From positions 232,977 through 296,976 of the forward strand of contig NZ_JH636434.1 in NCBI RefSeq assembly GCF_000255655.1: a stretch of 64,000 nt of DNA. Reading direction: 5' to 3'. The stretch's first letter is position 1; every line of letters starts with the position of its first letter. This stretch comes from Schlesneria paludicola DSM 18645 (GTDB lineage Bacteria; Planctomycetota; Planctomycetia; Planctomycetales; Planctomycetaceae). Positions 38,201 through 46,227 of the stretch are shown here, piece after piece. The notes under the pieces are model-generated. The model was not told where the DNA came from. It worked only from the letters and a program-made list of their open reading frames with translations, and made no database searches. The position numbers and the translations under genes are program-made.

Positions 38201-38790
38201 AATGGGAGGCGACGCGTAGCGAATTCTATGCAAAACCGACTACGCCACAGCCTGTGCTTGCGTTGTATCTCATGGACAAAAATTGTTTTCTATTGCTCGA
38301 CATTCCAGGTGGGGCCAGCAAGCACTGTTGTCTGGAAGGAAGCTACTACGTTTCGGCATTGACGCGTGCCAGTGAAGGCCGGGCGGACCCATTGCCTTTG
38401 CCGGAAGAAATTCAGCAGGAGGTGGTCAAGCTTGCGAAGCGAGCGAACGTGATGTCACAGCCCCGACCACAGAACAATGGTACGGACGGTGACGAGAAGC
38501 CGGTATCGCAGGAGACTGCATTGCAATTACGTTGGGTGGATGCCATGCGTGGATTGCCACATCTCTTGAATGTGGCCGAGTCCACAGTTCCTGCGGATTC
38601 GAGCAGTCGAAGTGGGCTTGTGCAGACCACGTATACGGTGACATCCGAAAGCTCTGGAGAGCCTAATGTTGTGAACGACGGTAACGAAGGAAAAGAAACC
38701 GTCGATGCTCAAACTGCGAAGAAAGTGATTTTTTCTCGGTTTCCATTCATCCTTCCGAATGAAATCGCGGTTGAGTTGCGACCGAATTGA
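35263..38790 (+). CDS. Large secreted caspase-like protein (peptidase C14) with TPR-like helical region
   Basis: A 1175-residue protein. A signal peptide (YRRHVIALIVCFGLQGMPCIAYAQ) leads to a caspase domain starting SWALIVGVNYEKTNVPNAARN. The catalytic dyad is present: H139 in FFSGHGA and C197 in LDCCHSG. From about 370 on the protein is long and helical; pairs of helices such as WSLMVQWRVDEARQFFVSAN and ADDYRRALNACSFLP suggest TPR-like repeats up to about 900, a likely protein-binding platform. The remainder is unassigned. Its stop lies three bases from the convergent glnE stop. It may form an operon with the first caspase gene (187-base gap). Confidence 0.82.
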   Translation: MAYRRHVIALIVCFGLQGMPCIAYAQGADEELGYLPVGASANLNTGYTNSWALIVGVNYEKTNVPNAARNLVPTLKNAENDANALKKALVELYGYRNDHIVLLTGASATKEAIEKSLNEFKDSQRITKDDSLLVFFSGHGARLENEANERGAIYGANVEFTEGGKLKGGYLRMHLDLMKTLDESITAKHKLLILDCCHSGEIFSLHARARSDADDRRALALFERANSIQAIASCRDRQRASDGSGEHSPFTAAFLQAMRRIPARESVGSVSSLRIGVNQLFTFMLPELKNLPNGQSPDCRLLGDVDGEFSFFPSNTKEAREEFDKFRTTDSEFRALQAMVPGDHGNWWFEEMPWFIPSLRLMILDNAAMPRSGLQSSAISKEELRTLAAELRRALKKDLEDSTAGVKQDLLRLRLKHFTGLLSVSANDSTQVVSSIVKDFESLAPDVKDHLSASDLHLLAVSKHYLHRKTDETEDVEAVEFAYTNALSRFDVNKPNELTLKSLCYADYGQFLSVLKRDYEKSALQFRSAMTLFSSDLARELTSSSSRELAPTDPNSVTSIGAEAKSPRIVAGNAPAAFRVFVLCSEALAWQNQNHWGKANELLSEALHVARDFDVDHELTVFVQNQIAWSLMVQWRVDEARQFFVSANSILLNLAKSNFDAIPQVDRSRQKEFETLLDYDYNALARYLHHLHGLAMAKRFCGHHVEAISDYREIVRMITLALEHLKHVNANQQKRINPSQRIASDLESLFLNRLVNSQERLADCSLFGDPDCPDLQESADDYRRALNACSFLPRGDLRENMRVGLLYKLSLTLSIPSSNQDLELARAYCQEAMALRKTLNIRSTEPVGTLGLITEAIVEMFSASNATESKTESLSKLRRLIHTLCDELRGKHHRDQSETLLLAAKLLVDQVPAEDRYHLAEDSEFLLYLCRLILPRGASAPNSGHLRKEIGTYLRPYYDTVMRNKLRMKSRHVKDLLEIQWEATRSEFYAKPTTPQPVLALYLMDKNCFLLLDIPGGASKHCCLEGSYYVSALTRASEGRADPLPLPEEIQQEVVKLAKRANVMSQPRPQNNGTDGDEKPVSQETALQLRWVDAMRGLPHLLNVAESTVPADSSSRSGLVQTTYTVTSESSGEPNVVNDGNEGKETVDAQTAKKVIFSRFPFILPNEIAVELRPN

Positions 38791-38793
38791 AAC

Positions 38794-41700
38794 TTAGACT
38801 CCATTCGCGGACAGACGTCTGACCATGTCGTTGACGGTTTCTGAGTGCAGGGCGAGGTCGCGTTTTAGCTTTTGCGTGGCGGACCCGTAGCCCAGGCGGC
38901 GGGCGAGAAACTGGAAGTCGTCGCCGATATTGGCGGACACGGTCAGGTCGCGGGCATCACCTCGAACCATTCGCAGGGCGTCGATCAGTTTCCGGAAGAA
39001 GCCGTATGCATCCCGCAAGGCCCGATGATCCAGTTCCGAGAGAACCCCGACGCGGCGCATTTCGTCCATCGCGATGCAGGTGTTGGTGACGCGCAAACTT
39101 TCGTGCCGTGATCCATGTGTAATCTGCAACGCCTGAACGAGGTACTCGATATCAACCAACCCCCCTGGGCTGAGCTTTGCATTGAATTCGCCGGCCGACA
39201 CGAGTTGTCGGATTTGTCGTTCACGCATCGCCCGCATTGATGCGAAGTCGAAAGGGGGCCCTTCGTACAGAAACTGGTCACGCAGAGCGATCAATTTCTC
39301 GCCGAGCGCCGGATCGCCCGTGATGGGCCTGAGTTTGATGAGGGCCTGCCGTTCGTACGGCCAGGCCGCTCCATTCGGGTCGAAGTACCGCTTGAAGGCG
39401 TCAAATGAGACTGCCAAGGGCCCCGAGCGACCATAAGGACGCAGCCGCGTATCGATGCGAAAAATCCCCTCTTGCCTTGCCCGAATCGAATGCACGCACC
39501 CTTCGACCAGTCGTTGAAAGAAAGATGCGTTGGCAATCGATTCCCGCCCATCGGTCATTCCTTCTTCATCATAGACGAACAGGAGTTCGATATCCGAGGC
39601 GAATCCCAACTCGCGTCCGCCGCATTTGCCGAGTGCACAAACCACCAGGGACGCTCGATCGCCGTCGGACCTTTTCGGGACGCCATAGCGATCGTGGAAC
39701 TCGGATTCATTCAGTTGCAGACTGGTGGCGACGATCACTTCGGCGACATCGGTCAATTCTTCCGCAAACTGATCAAAGTCTCCGCAGCGTCCGAGAATGT
39801 GCCGAAGATCGATGCGGAACATTTCGCGATCTTTGAAGTCATTGAGATCGCGTCGTCGCTCGTCGGGATCATCCGTCGCCGAGAGTTTGATCGCGAGATC
39901 GCGCCACAACAGCGTCTTCGATTTTGCGGTTTCGATACCTTGAATGTCACTGAGAACGGGGAACAAATTGGCGTACTGCAGCCGCAAGAAATCTTCCCAC
40001 AGAAAATCGCTGACCCCCAGGAGTTGGGCCAATGCCGAGAGCACCTCGGGCCGATCCAGCGACGAAAGCTGTTCTGTCCAGTCAGGCTGCTGGAAGAGTT
40101 GGCTGACGAAGGCTCGAAAGTGCAGCAACGCGGCTTCGGGATTGGGTGACCCCGGCAGCAGGTGCGTGAAATGTTTGATCAGGACGACGGCCGCCTGGAG
40201 TTCCTGACGGCGTGCCTCGTCCAGAATCTTGCACTGCCGCTGGGCATCGGTGACATACAGAATATCGGCGGCGCGGTCTCCCTCAGAACTGATCAGCACC
40301 TGTTCGATGGCGATTCCACAAAGTGCCAATGCGTTTGTCAGTTCGTACAAGAAGCCGATCGTGTCTTCGCCATGAATCCGAAGGACGGTGAATCGATCGT
40401 GAGAATGATTGTCGAAGCTCACTTCCAGCGGCGAGGGTTTGGTGGCGAGGTCGGGCGAATCTTCCAGGGCTTCGGCCACGCGCGAGGCGAGTCGCCCCTG
40501 AGCTTCGTCGCCGCGTCCTGAACGAGCCAACTGCACCAGGTCGATCAGGTCCGATTCGTACCGGTGCCAGACTTCACCCATCACCGCTTCGATCGACGAA
40601 CGCACAGTGAAGACATCGACGAAGTCGCGAAAGGCGATTTTGTGCTTCGATCCTTTGCCAAAGTTTTGTCCGGTTGAGGCGAACCCTTCAACGATGTCGA
40701 AGCCATAGACGAAGAGTAGTCCGCAGATCAGGGACAGTTCACCAGGCTGATCAATGCCAATGACCTGAACTCGCCAGGTGCCACCGGGCTGCGATGTGGC
40801 GTCGACTCGGACTGGCTGCTCGTCATTCAGCGTTGCCAGTCGTTGCAGATGCTCGCGTCGCTCGTCCTCCGAGAACACATTTTCATACGACGCAATGGGA
40901 TCGACGCTGGCCGCTGTCGTGCGGGCTGCGGACGCACCGTGACTGGACGCGTCCAGTTCATTCGCAGCAGGCAATGCGTTGTCAGCAGCCGCATCGTACG
41001 TTTTCGTGACATACTTTTCGTAGACCGAACGAATCGCCAGGCAATGCTGGCGATAGTGCGAAATCAGGTGTTCGCCGTCGTGAAAATCAAGACGGCGCGC
41101 CAGCGAAGTGATTTCTGCAGGATCGGTTGGCAGTGAATGTTCCTGGCGGTTGTGAAGGAGCTGCAGCGAGTGCTCGATCGTTCTCAGGAAGACGTATCCT
41201 TCGGACAAACAGCGGTATTCATCCGCATGGATCAGGTCAAAATCCGCCAGGCGAACGAGTGCTGTCAAAGTGTTGGCGGATCGAATTTGTGGCAGGCGTT
41301 GTCCATGGATCAATTGCAGAGACTGGATGACGAATTCAATATCACGAATCGATCCACTTCCCGATTTCACTTCGCCGAATGAGCGGCCGCGACGTTCCAG
41401 TTGTGCTTCGATCTTTGACTTGGCGGATCGCACGCTGGCTCGTACTGTTTCTGCCGGATGACCGAAGATCATCGGGGCCGCTTCGAGGAGCAGTCTGCGC
41501 CCGACGGCATGTTCGCCCGCGACGACACGCGCTTTGACCAGGGCTTGCTTCTCCCAAAGTTCCGCTTGTTTTCTGAGATAGTCAAGGTACGCGGGGACGC
41601 GGACGACCAATTCGCCAGCGCGGCCCCAGGGTCGCAAACGCATATCGACGCGATACAGGAATCCCTCGCCCGTGGCATCTTGCAGGGCCTTGATCAGTCG

Positions 41701-42537
41701 CTGGGCGAGCGTGACCGTCTCCATGTCGCTCATCGTCGGGGAAACGGGCGCATGGCCCGGGCCGCCGGGCGGATTCAAAGTGGCTGTGGGGGCCGACGCC
41801 CTGAAATGTGGTTCGATGCTTTGTGTGAGAAAAACCAGGTCAATGTCTGAACTGTAATTGAGCTCTTCCCCTCCCAGTTTTCCCATCGCAATGACGGCAA
41901 AACCCGCGGGATTGACACCCAGTTCGGCGGCGACCAATTGAAGGCACGTTTCGATCATCCCGTCCGCGAGCAGGCTGAGCTGCACCGTTGCGGCTCGAAA
42001 ATCGACCAGTCCGAACGCGTCACATACGCCTATCCGAAGCAGTTCCGATCGTTGATATCGCCGCACGGCATCGAGCTTCGCATCGAACATTGCTTCGGAG
42101 GCGGCCACGGCGAGCGCCGCGGAGATGAACTCGTCACGCGTCTTGAGGTCGGCCAACCAGCGGTTTTGAATTAATTTCCGCAGGGCGGCGGGATCGCGGA
42201 GTAATGTTTCCGTCAGGTAGCGACTGCCAGCAAACAATTTCACCAGCATTTCGATCGCGCGGGGATTGTCGATCAGAAACTGGTACAGCTCGGCCCGGTC
42301 GTCCGATCTTTGGACGTATCGCTGAAAATCGACGAGCAATTCGTCGGGTGGCGACATTTCTGCGATCGCTTGCAGGAATCGGGACAAACATTCCTGGGCG
42401 TTCGTCGGGCCTTCGAGCGCAGCCAGTCGGGCCTGGGCCTCATCGGCGTCACGAAATATCGGACGCGCGGGACGTTCGCTCGATGCGTTGTCCGGGTTTG
42501 ATTCAGGAACAAGTAACGAGGGGAGTTCTTCGTTCAT
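38794..42537 (-). CDS. glnE: Glutamine synthetase adenylyltransferase/deadenylase with internal ACT domains
   Basis: Bifunctional enzyme that adenylylates and deadenylylates glutamine synthetase. The two nucleotidyltransferase halves are clear: GGEELNYSSDIDLVF (D231, D233) and GGRELGFASDIELLF (D982, E984), each followed by the helical GlnD/PII-uridylyltransferase-like domain. It is 1247 residues, about 300 longer than E. coli GlnE. The extra length is an insert between the halves holding two ACT-like domains (WRVQVIGIDQPGELSLICG near 587; RFTVLRIHGEDTIGFLYELTNAL near 714), as in GlnD. The second metal motif is D-x-E where E. coli has D-x-D. The start is uncertain: 42537 gives MNEELPSLL; an ATG at 42636 is also in frame. 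Confidence 0.9.
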   Translation of the reverse strand: MNEELPSLLVPESNPDNASSERPARPIFRDADEAQARLAALEGPTNAQECLSRFLQAIAEMSPPDELLVDFQRYVQRSDDRAELYQFLIDNPRAIEMLVKLFAGSRYLTETLLRDPAALRKLIQNRWLADLKTRDEFISAALAVAASEAMFDAKLDAVRRYQRSELLRIGVCDAFGLVDFRAATVQLSLLADGMIETCLQLVAAELGVNPAGFAVIAMGKLGGEELNYSSDIDLVFLTQSIEPHFRASAPTATLNPPGGPGHAPVSPTMSDMETVTLAQRLIKALQDATGEGFLYRVDMRLRPWGRAGELVVRVPAYLDYLRKQAELWEKQALVKARVVAGEHAVGRRLLLEAAPMIFGHPAETVRASVRSAKSKIEAQLERRGRSFGEVKSGSGSIRDIEFVIQSLQLIHGQRLPQIRSANTLTALVRLADFDLIHADEYRCLSEGYVFLRTIEHSLQLLHNRQEHSLPTDPAEITSLARRLDFHDGEHLISHYRQHCLAIRSVYEKYVTKTYDAAADNALPAANELDASSHGASAARTTAASVDPIASYENVFSEDERREHLQRLATLNDEQPVRVDATSQPGGTWRVQVIGIDQPGELSLICGLLFVYGFDIVEGFASTGQNFGKGSKHKIAFRDFVDVFTVRSSIEAVMGEVWHRYESDLIDLVQLARSGRGDEAQGRLASRVAEALEDSPDLATKPSPLEVSFDNHSHDRFTVLRIHGEDTIGFLYELTNALALCGIAIEQVLISSEGDRAADILYVTDAQRQCKILDEARRQELQAAVVLIKHFTHLLPGSPNPEAALLHFRAFVSQLFQQPDWTEQLSSLDRPEVLSALAQLLGVSDFLWEDFLRLQYANLFPVLSDIQGIETAKSKTLLWRDLAIKLSATDDPDERRRDLNDFKDREMFRIDLRHILGRCGDFDQFAEELTDVAEVIVATSLQLNESEFHDRYGVPKRSDGDRASLVVCALGKCGGRELGFASDIELLFVYDEEGMTDGRESIANASFFQRLVEGCVHSIRARQEGIFRIDTRLRPYGRSGPLAVSFDAFKRYFDPNGAAWPYERQALIKLRPITGDPALGEKLIALRDQFLYEGPPFDFASMRAMRERQIRQLVSAGEFNAKLSPGGLVDIEYLVQALQITHGSRHESLRVTNTCIAMDEMRRVGVLSELDHRALRDAYGFFRKLIDALRMVRGDARDLTVSANIGDDFQFLARRLGYGSATQKLKRDLALHSETVNDMVRRLSANGV

Positions 42538-42871
42538 ACCTGCAAAACTACCAAATGGCCGGTCGTTCTGCGACGCGCGGTGCAATGACAATTCGCCGTG
42601 TCGATCCGATGCCTGAACAAATGATTCATGCGTCATCCACTCGAGTCGCGGAGCATTTCAAGGGCGATTCCTGGGAGTTGATGAAACTTCGGGCCGCGTG
42701 GATGTGCACAACTCGAGATCGACAATCTGGATCAGGCATCCTTGAAATCATGGTGTCTGAGTTGCGGATGCCGTTCCGTCAAGGTTCAATCGACGAGCCG
42801 ACTGTTTTGACTGCGTTACGCCCTGATTGCAAAGCGTCGAACCTCCATACTTAGTCGAGAAACTTCTACCA
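42538..42871. other. Intergenic region between divergent glnE and the PQQ-propeller gene
   Basis: About 330 bases. The first 100 may be coding if glnE starts at 42636. No other gene, repeat or clear promoter is seen. Confidence 0.3.
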
Positions 42872-44185
42872 ATGCCGCATTCTCATTTTTCTCTCTCGAT
42901 TGCGAATCTCGTTCTTGTCGGATGTGTTCTCTGTCACTCGGCCGCATTCGGAGAAGAATCACGTCTGCTGGGTGGCTCAGCCGTTCGATTCGTTCGCTCG
43001 ACGGATTGGCCCTGGTGGCGGGGACCGTTACGAAATGGTGAAGCGGCGGCCGATCAGAAAGTACCACTGCATTGGAGTGAGACGGACAACGTCGTGTGGA
43101 AAAGCCCCATTCCGGGGCGTGGCCACAGTTCACCAACCATTGTCGGAGATCAGATTTTCCTTCTGACTGCCGAAGACGACCGTGATATTCAGTCGGTGCT
43201 CTGTTATCAGCGGTCGTCTGGAAAGAAGCTCTGGCAGTCCGATGTTCACCAGGGGGGATTCGACCTAAAAGGGGCCAAGAGCAACGCGAAAAGCACTCTG
43301 GCGAATTCGACGGTCGCCTGCGATGGCGACCGGATCTTTGCGAACTTTCTGTTCGAGGGTGCGGTCTACACGACAGCACTCGACCTGAACGGTAAGAAAC
43401 TGTGGCAAACTAAGATCACGGATTATGTCCTCCATCAGGGCTTCGCGTCGTCTCCTGCCGTCTATGAGAACCTGGTGATTGTCTCGGCGGACAACAAGGG
43501 AACAGGTCTGATCGCGGCATTGGAACGGACAAGCGGGAAAATTGTCTGGAAGCAAGAGCGTCCAAAACTGCCCAACTATACTTCGCCGATCATTCTCAGC
43601 GTCGCGGGCCGCGAACAGTTGATTTTCAGCGGCTGTAAGCTGGTCACCAGCTTCGAGCCACTGACGGGGAAGAAGCTGTGGGAGATCGAGGGTTCGACGG
43701 AAGAATGCGTGACGTCAACCGTAACGGACGGCCAATTGATCTATACCAGTGGCGGATATCCCAAGAATCACCTGGCGGCGGTGCTTGCCGACGGGTCTGG
43801 AAAAATCGTCTGGGAAAATGGCAGTCGCGTCTATGTGCCCTCCCTGTTGCTCAAGGACGGATATTTGTATGCGATGTTGGATGCCGGTGTGGCCGTCTGT
43901 TGGAAGTGCGATACCGGCCAGGAGATGTGGAAGGAACGCGTGGGGGGCACGTTTACGGCCTCGCCCGTTCTGGTCAGTGATTTGATTTTTGCGATGGACG
44001 AATCCGGAAAGACGACCATCTTCAAAGCGTCTCCCGAAGGATTCTCTCTCGTTGCCGAAAATCAGCTTGCCGAAGAGGCGTTTGCGACACCGACAATCTG
44101 CGGCGGACAAATCTTCGTGCGAACAGCTTCAACGACGGACGGAAAACGTCAGGAGTGGCTGTACTGTCTGGGTGAGAAGAAATAA
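42872..44185 (+). CDS. Secreted PQQ-binding-like beta-propeller protein
   Basis: A 437-residue exported protein with a signal peptide (about 1-27, ending CHSAAFG). It then shows WPWWRGPLRNGEA, the usual opening of planctomycete PQQ-like/BamB-like propellers. Repeats of the form DGKKLWQTKI, SGKIVWKQE, TGKKLWEIEG, SGKIVWENG and TGQEMWKERV mark successive blades with the conserved Gly-Lys-x-x-Trp pattern. There is no evidence for a catalytic PQQ enzyme, so a binding or scaffold role outside the cytoplasm is likely. The start at 42872 gives a clean signal peptide although the ribosome site is weak. Confidence 0.85.
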   Translation: MPHSHFSLSIANLVLVGCVLCHSAAFGEESRLLGGSAVRFVRSTDWPWWRGPLRNGEAAADQKVPLHWSETDNVVWKSPIPGRGHSSPTIVGDQIFLLTAEDDRDIQSVLCYQRSSGKKLWQSDVHQGGFDLKGAKSNAKSTLANSTVACDGDRIFANFLFEGAVYTTALDLNGKKLWQTKITDYVLHQGFASSPAVYENLVIVSADNKGTGLIAALERTSGKIVWKQERPKLPNYTSPIILSVAGREQLIFSGCKLVTSFEPLTGKKLWEIEGSTEECVTSTVTDGQLIYTSGGYPKNHLAAVLADGSGKIVWENGSRVYVPSLLLKDGYLYAMLDAGVAVCWKCDTGQEMWKERVGGTFTASPVLVSDLIFAMDESGKTTIFKASPEGFSLVAENQLAEEAFATPTICGGQIFVRTASTTDGKRQEWLYCLGEKK

Positions 44186-44446
44186 ACGATCCCCGCCGAT
44201 GCTGCCAAAAGGCATCGTGATATCGAACTGATGTTGCGTTTTGGCAATGATGCGAAACGTAAACGTCCATGAATATTGAGTTTTCGATCGTTGCGCGTTT
44301 TGCCCAACGTCGAAATCAGTGCTAGTGTTCCCCTGTCATGATTGATGACGACCACGCGTTGGCCGCCGATCAATTCGCGCTGTGCAATTCGTCAGACACG
44401 TTTCTGCGTGCCGCACGCGCCTTGTTTCATACACGGGGAGTCTATC

Positions 44447-45586
44447 GTGAGTCTGAGTTCAATTCTGTCTGGCATTGCGTCCGCACTCAATTCAACGACG
44501 TCGTCGGGATCGTCTAAAGGCAGTTCCACAACGTCATCGTCTTCTGGAAAGGGGACATCGGGGGCAAGCGGTTCGTCAGGGACCTCGGCCGCCACAACAG
44601 CTTCAGGGACAACGTCCACAACATCGTCCAGCAGCCAGAATACAACGACCAGTTCAACCCCGGCGAGTTCGACAACTCCGACCAGTCCGACCACTGCCAC
44701 GGTCGATCCTTTAGTTTCGGCGTCAACGGCTTTGGCGACAGTCGCAAGTCCGTCAGCCTCGTCGACTGCTGCCGCATCATCGGGAGCCACGACCACCGTG
44801 GGAACTTCATCGGGAACAACGGTCGATGTGGCGAGCATCGTGAGCAATGCGGACGCGGTTGCATCCGTCGTCTTGTCCGGTTTCGGAAGCTCGACTTCGG
44901 CCGGTACTTCTGTGGCGATTCCAACGAGCCCACCGACGACATCGTCGTCACCGACATCGTCGTCACCGACATCGTCGTCACCGACATCGTCGCCACCGAC
45001 ATCGTCGCCAGCCAGTGCTACAGCGACATCGACAAGCGGATCCTCCGCGCCCGTCGCGACGACGTCTGCGTCAGCAAGCAGTTCGGCCGCGGCCTCAACA
45101 AGTTCGCAAGCGACTGCGTCGTCACAAACGACGGCGAAACCATCGACGACATCTGCCAGCAGTTCGTCGATACCCAAATCGACAACAACGACTTCAGGGC
45201 AAGCGACATCGGCGGCGGTGAAATCGACCGCAGCGTCGACAAGTTCAACGGCCAGTTCAAGTGCGACCAAAAAGTCTCAGGTCGCGGTGACGCCTGAAGC
45301 GGATTTGAAGGCCACGATCAACAGCATCAAGAGTGCGAAAAATCCGAAGGATGTCGCGACGGTCATTCAAAATTTCATCGGTCGACAAGATCAGAAGTCG
45401 TCCTCCGTCTTGAAATTGCTCTCTTCGTTGAATTCCAATGGTGTCAGCAAACCGGATACGTCACGTCCCGCCGCTTCGTTCAATGGTTTCAACGCGGCAA
45501 CGGCAGGGCTTGGTTCGTATCAGCAGGCGAATGCAACTCAGAGCAAATCCGCCCATTCGAGCAGTGGTGTGTCGATTTCGGGGTGA
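44447..45586 (+). CDS. Ser/Thr/Ala-rich low-complexity protein
   Basis: A 379-residue protein. The GTG at 44447 has GGGGAG seven bases upstream and starts a protein VSLSSILSGIASALNST; the frame extends further 5' but without a ribosome site. Residues about 15-280 are almost entirely Ser, Thr, Ala, Gly and Pro, including TSSSP repeats encoded by a 15-bp tandem repeat. The last 90 residues regain normal composition (DLKATINSIKSAKNPKDVATVIQNFIG, LKLLSSLNSNG) and may fold. There is no classical signal peptide. It resembles a mucin-like or surface-linker protein. The strongly biased codons create a long false frame on the opposite strand. Confidence 0.7.
   Translation: MSLSSILSGIASALNSTTSSGSSKGSSTTSSSSGKGTSGASGSSGTSAATTASGTTSTTSSSSQNTTTSSTPASSTTPTSPTTATVDPLVSASTALATVASPSASSTAAASSGATTTVGTSSGTTVDVASIVSNADAVASVVLSGFGSSTSAGTSVAIPTSPPTTSSSPTSSSPTSSSPTSSPPTSSPASATATSTSGSSAPVATTSASASSSAAASTSSQATASSQTTAKPSTTSASSSSIPKSTTTTSGQATSAAVKSTAASTSSTASSSATKKSQVAVTPEADLKATINSIKSAKNPKDVATVIQNFIGRQDQKSSSVLKLLSSLNSNGVSKPDTSRPAASFNGFNAATAGLGSYQQANATQSKSAHSSSGVSISG
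44941..45010 (+). repeat. 15-bp tandem repeat within the Ser/Thr-rich gene
   Basis: Four full units of ATCGTCGTCACCGAC (the fourth with GCC for GTC) and a partial fifth. Each encodes one five-residue TSSSP/TSSPP step, so copy-number change keeps the frame. Confidence 0.85.
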
Positions 45587-45867
45587 TCGGGTTTGTCACG
45601 GATGGCCGTCGTATCTGTCCTTGAGGATGAAAGATTGGAGTTCCAGGGGATCGGGGACCGATCCCCTTAGTGAACTTCCGCACCGAGTGAACTTCCGTAT
45701 GGATTGATCTTCCGTGTTGGGCAATCGTCCGTGCTGGGCGACAACGGTCGCTTGCGGCGATCTTTTCGGCGTCGGGTTCGAAAGTTCAATCTGGTGATTG
45801 TTCAATTCGCGGGTACCGAACGAAGGGTGGCGCTCTTATACCGCCACCGAGCGCATGACGTGGACCG
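45587..45867. other. Intergenic region after the Ser/Thr-rich gene
   Basis: No gene. Short degenerate direct repeats of AGTGAACTTCCG-type words occur at about 45668-45710, followed by related ATCTTCCGTG and ATCGTCCGTG words. Their role is unknown. Confidence 0.4.
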
Positions 45868-46080
45868 ATGATGCCAACGATTCATGGCCGACGAATTAAA
45901 CCGGGATCGACTCGTCGCTCGCGAGTGGCGACGGGATTTTACCATTGTCCTTGCTGTGTGCAGGAAGTTCTGGTTCCCGCTCGTCGATTGAATTGGTACG
46001 AATATTTCTGGATGGCCCTGCTGCTGCGCCCTTGGCGCTGTCGTCATTGCTTCCAGAAATTTATTCGCGGGATCATCTAA
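45868..46080 (+). CDS. Small zinc-ribbon-like protein
   Basis: A 70-residue basic protein with two cysteine pairs, HCPCC and WRCRHC, separated by about 28 residues that include an aromatic hydrophobic segment (NWYEYFWMALLLRPW). The spacing suits a zinc ribbon or a small membrane-associated zinc protein. No ribosome site is evident, so the call relies on the cysteine pattern and composition. No named family is recognised. Confidence 0.5.
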   Translation: MMPTIHGRRIKPGSTRRSRVATGFYHCPCCVQEVLVPARRLNWYEYFWMALLLRPWRCRHCFQKFIRGII

Positions 46081-46227
46081 GCGGCACAGCCACTCTGTCC
46101 AGACGAGACGGCGGCCGCAGCGATTGAACGGCCAGTTGAACTCAAGAACGTAACCGCGACTTGGATTTCGCGACTCGATGGCACTTGTAAGCCCCGGTGG
46201 CGTGTGTCCCGGTGACGTCAGCAGGCC

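Noticed and set aside
44941-45010. Tandem repeat considered as a CRISPR array
   Set aside because: Units are 15 bp and contiguous without spacers, and they code for TSSSP steps in a reading frame.
44392-45270. Long minus-strand frame opposite the Ser/Thr-rich gene, rich in Val, Asp, Glu and Ala
   Set aside because: It is the complement of biased Ser/Thr codons (TCG, ACG, GCG). It has no ribosome site and no family resemblance, while the plus-strand gene has a good GGGGAG site.
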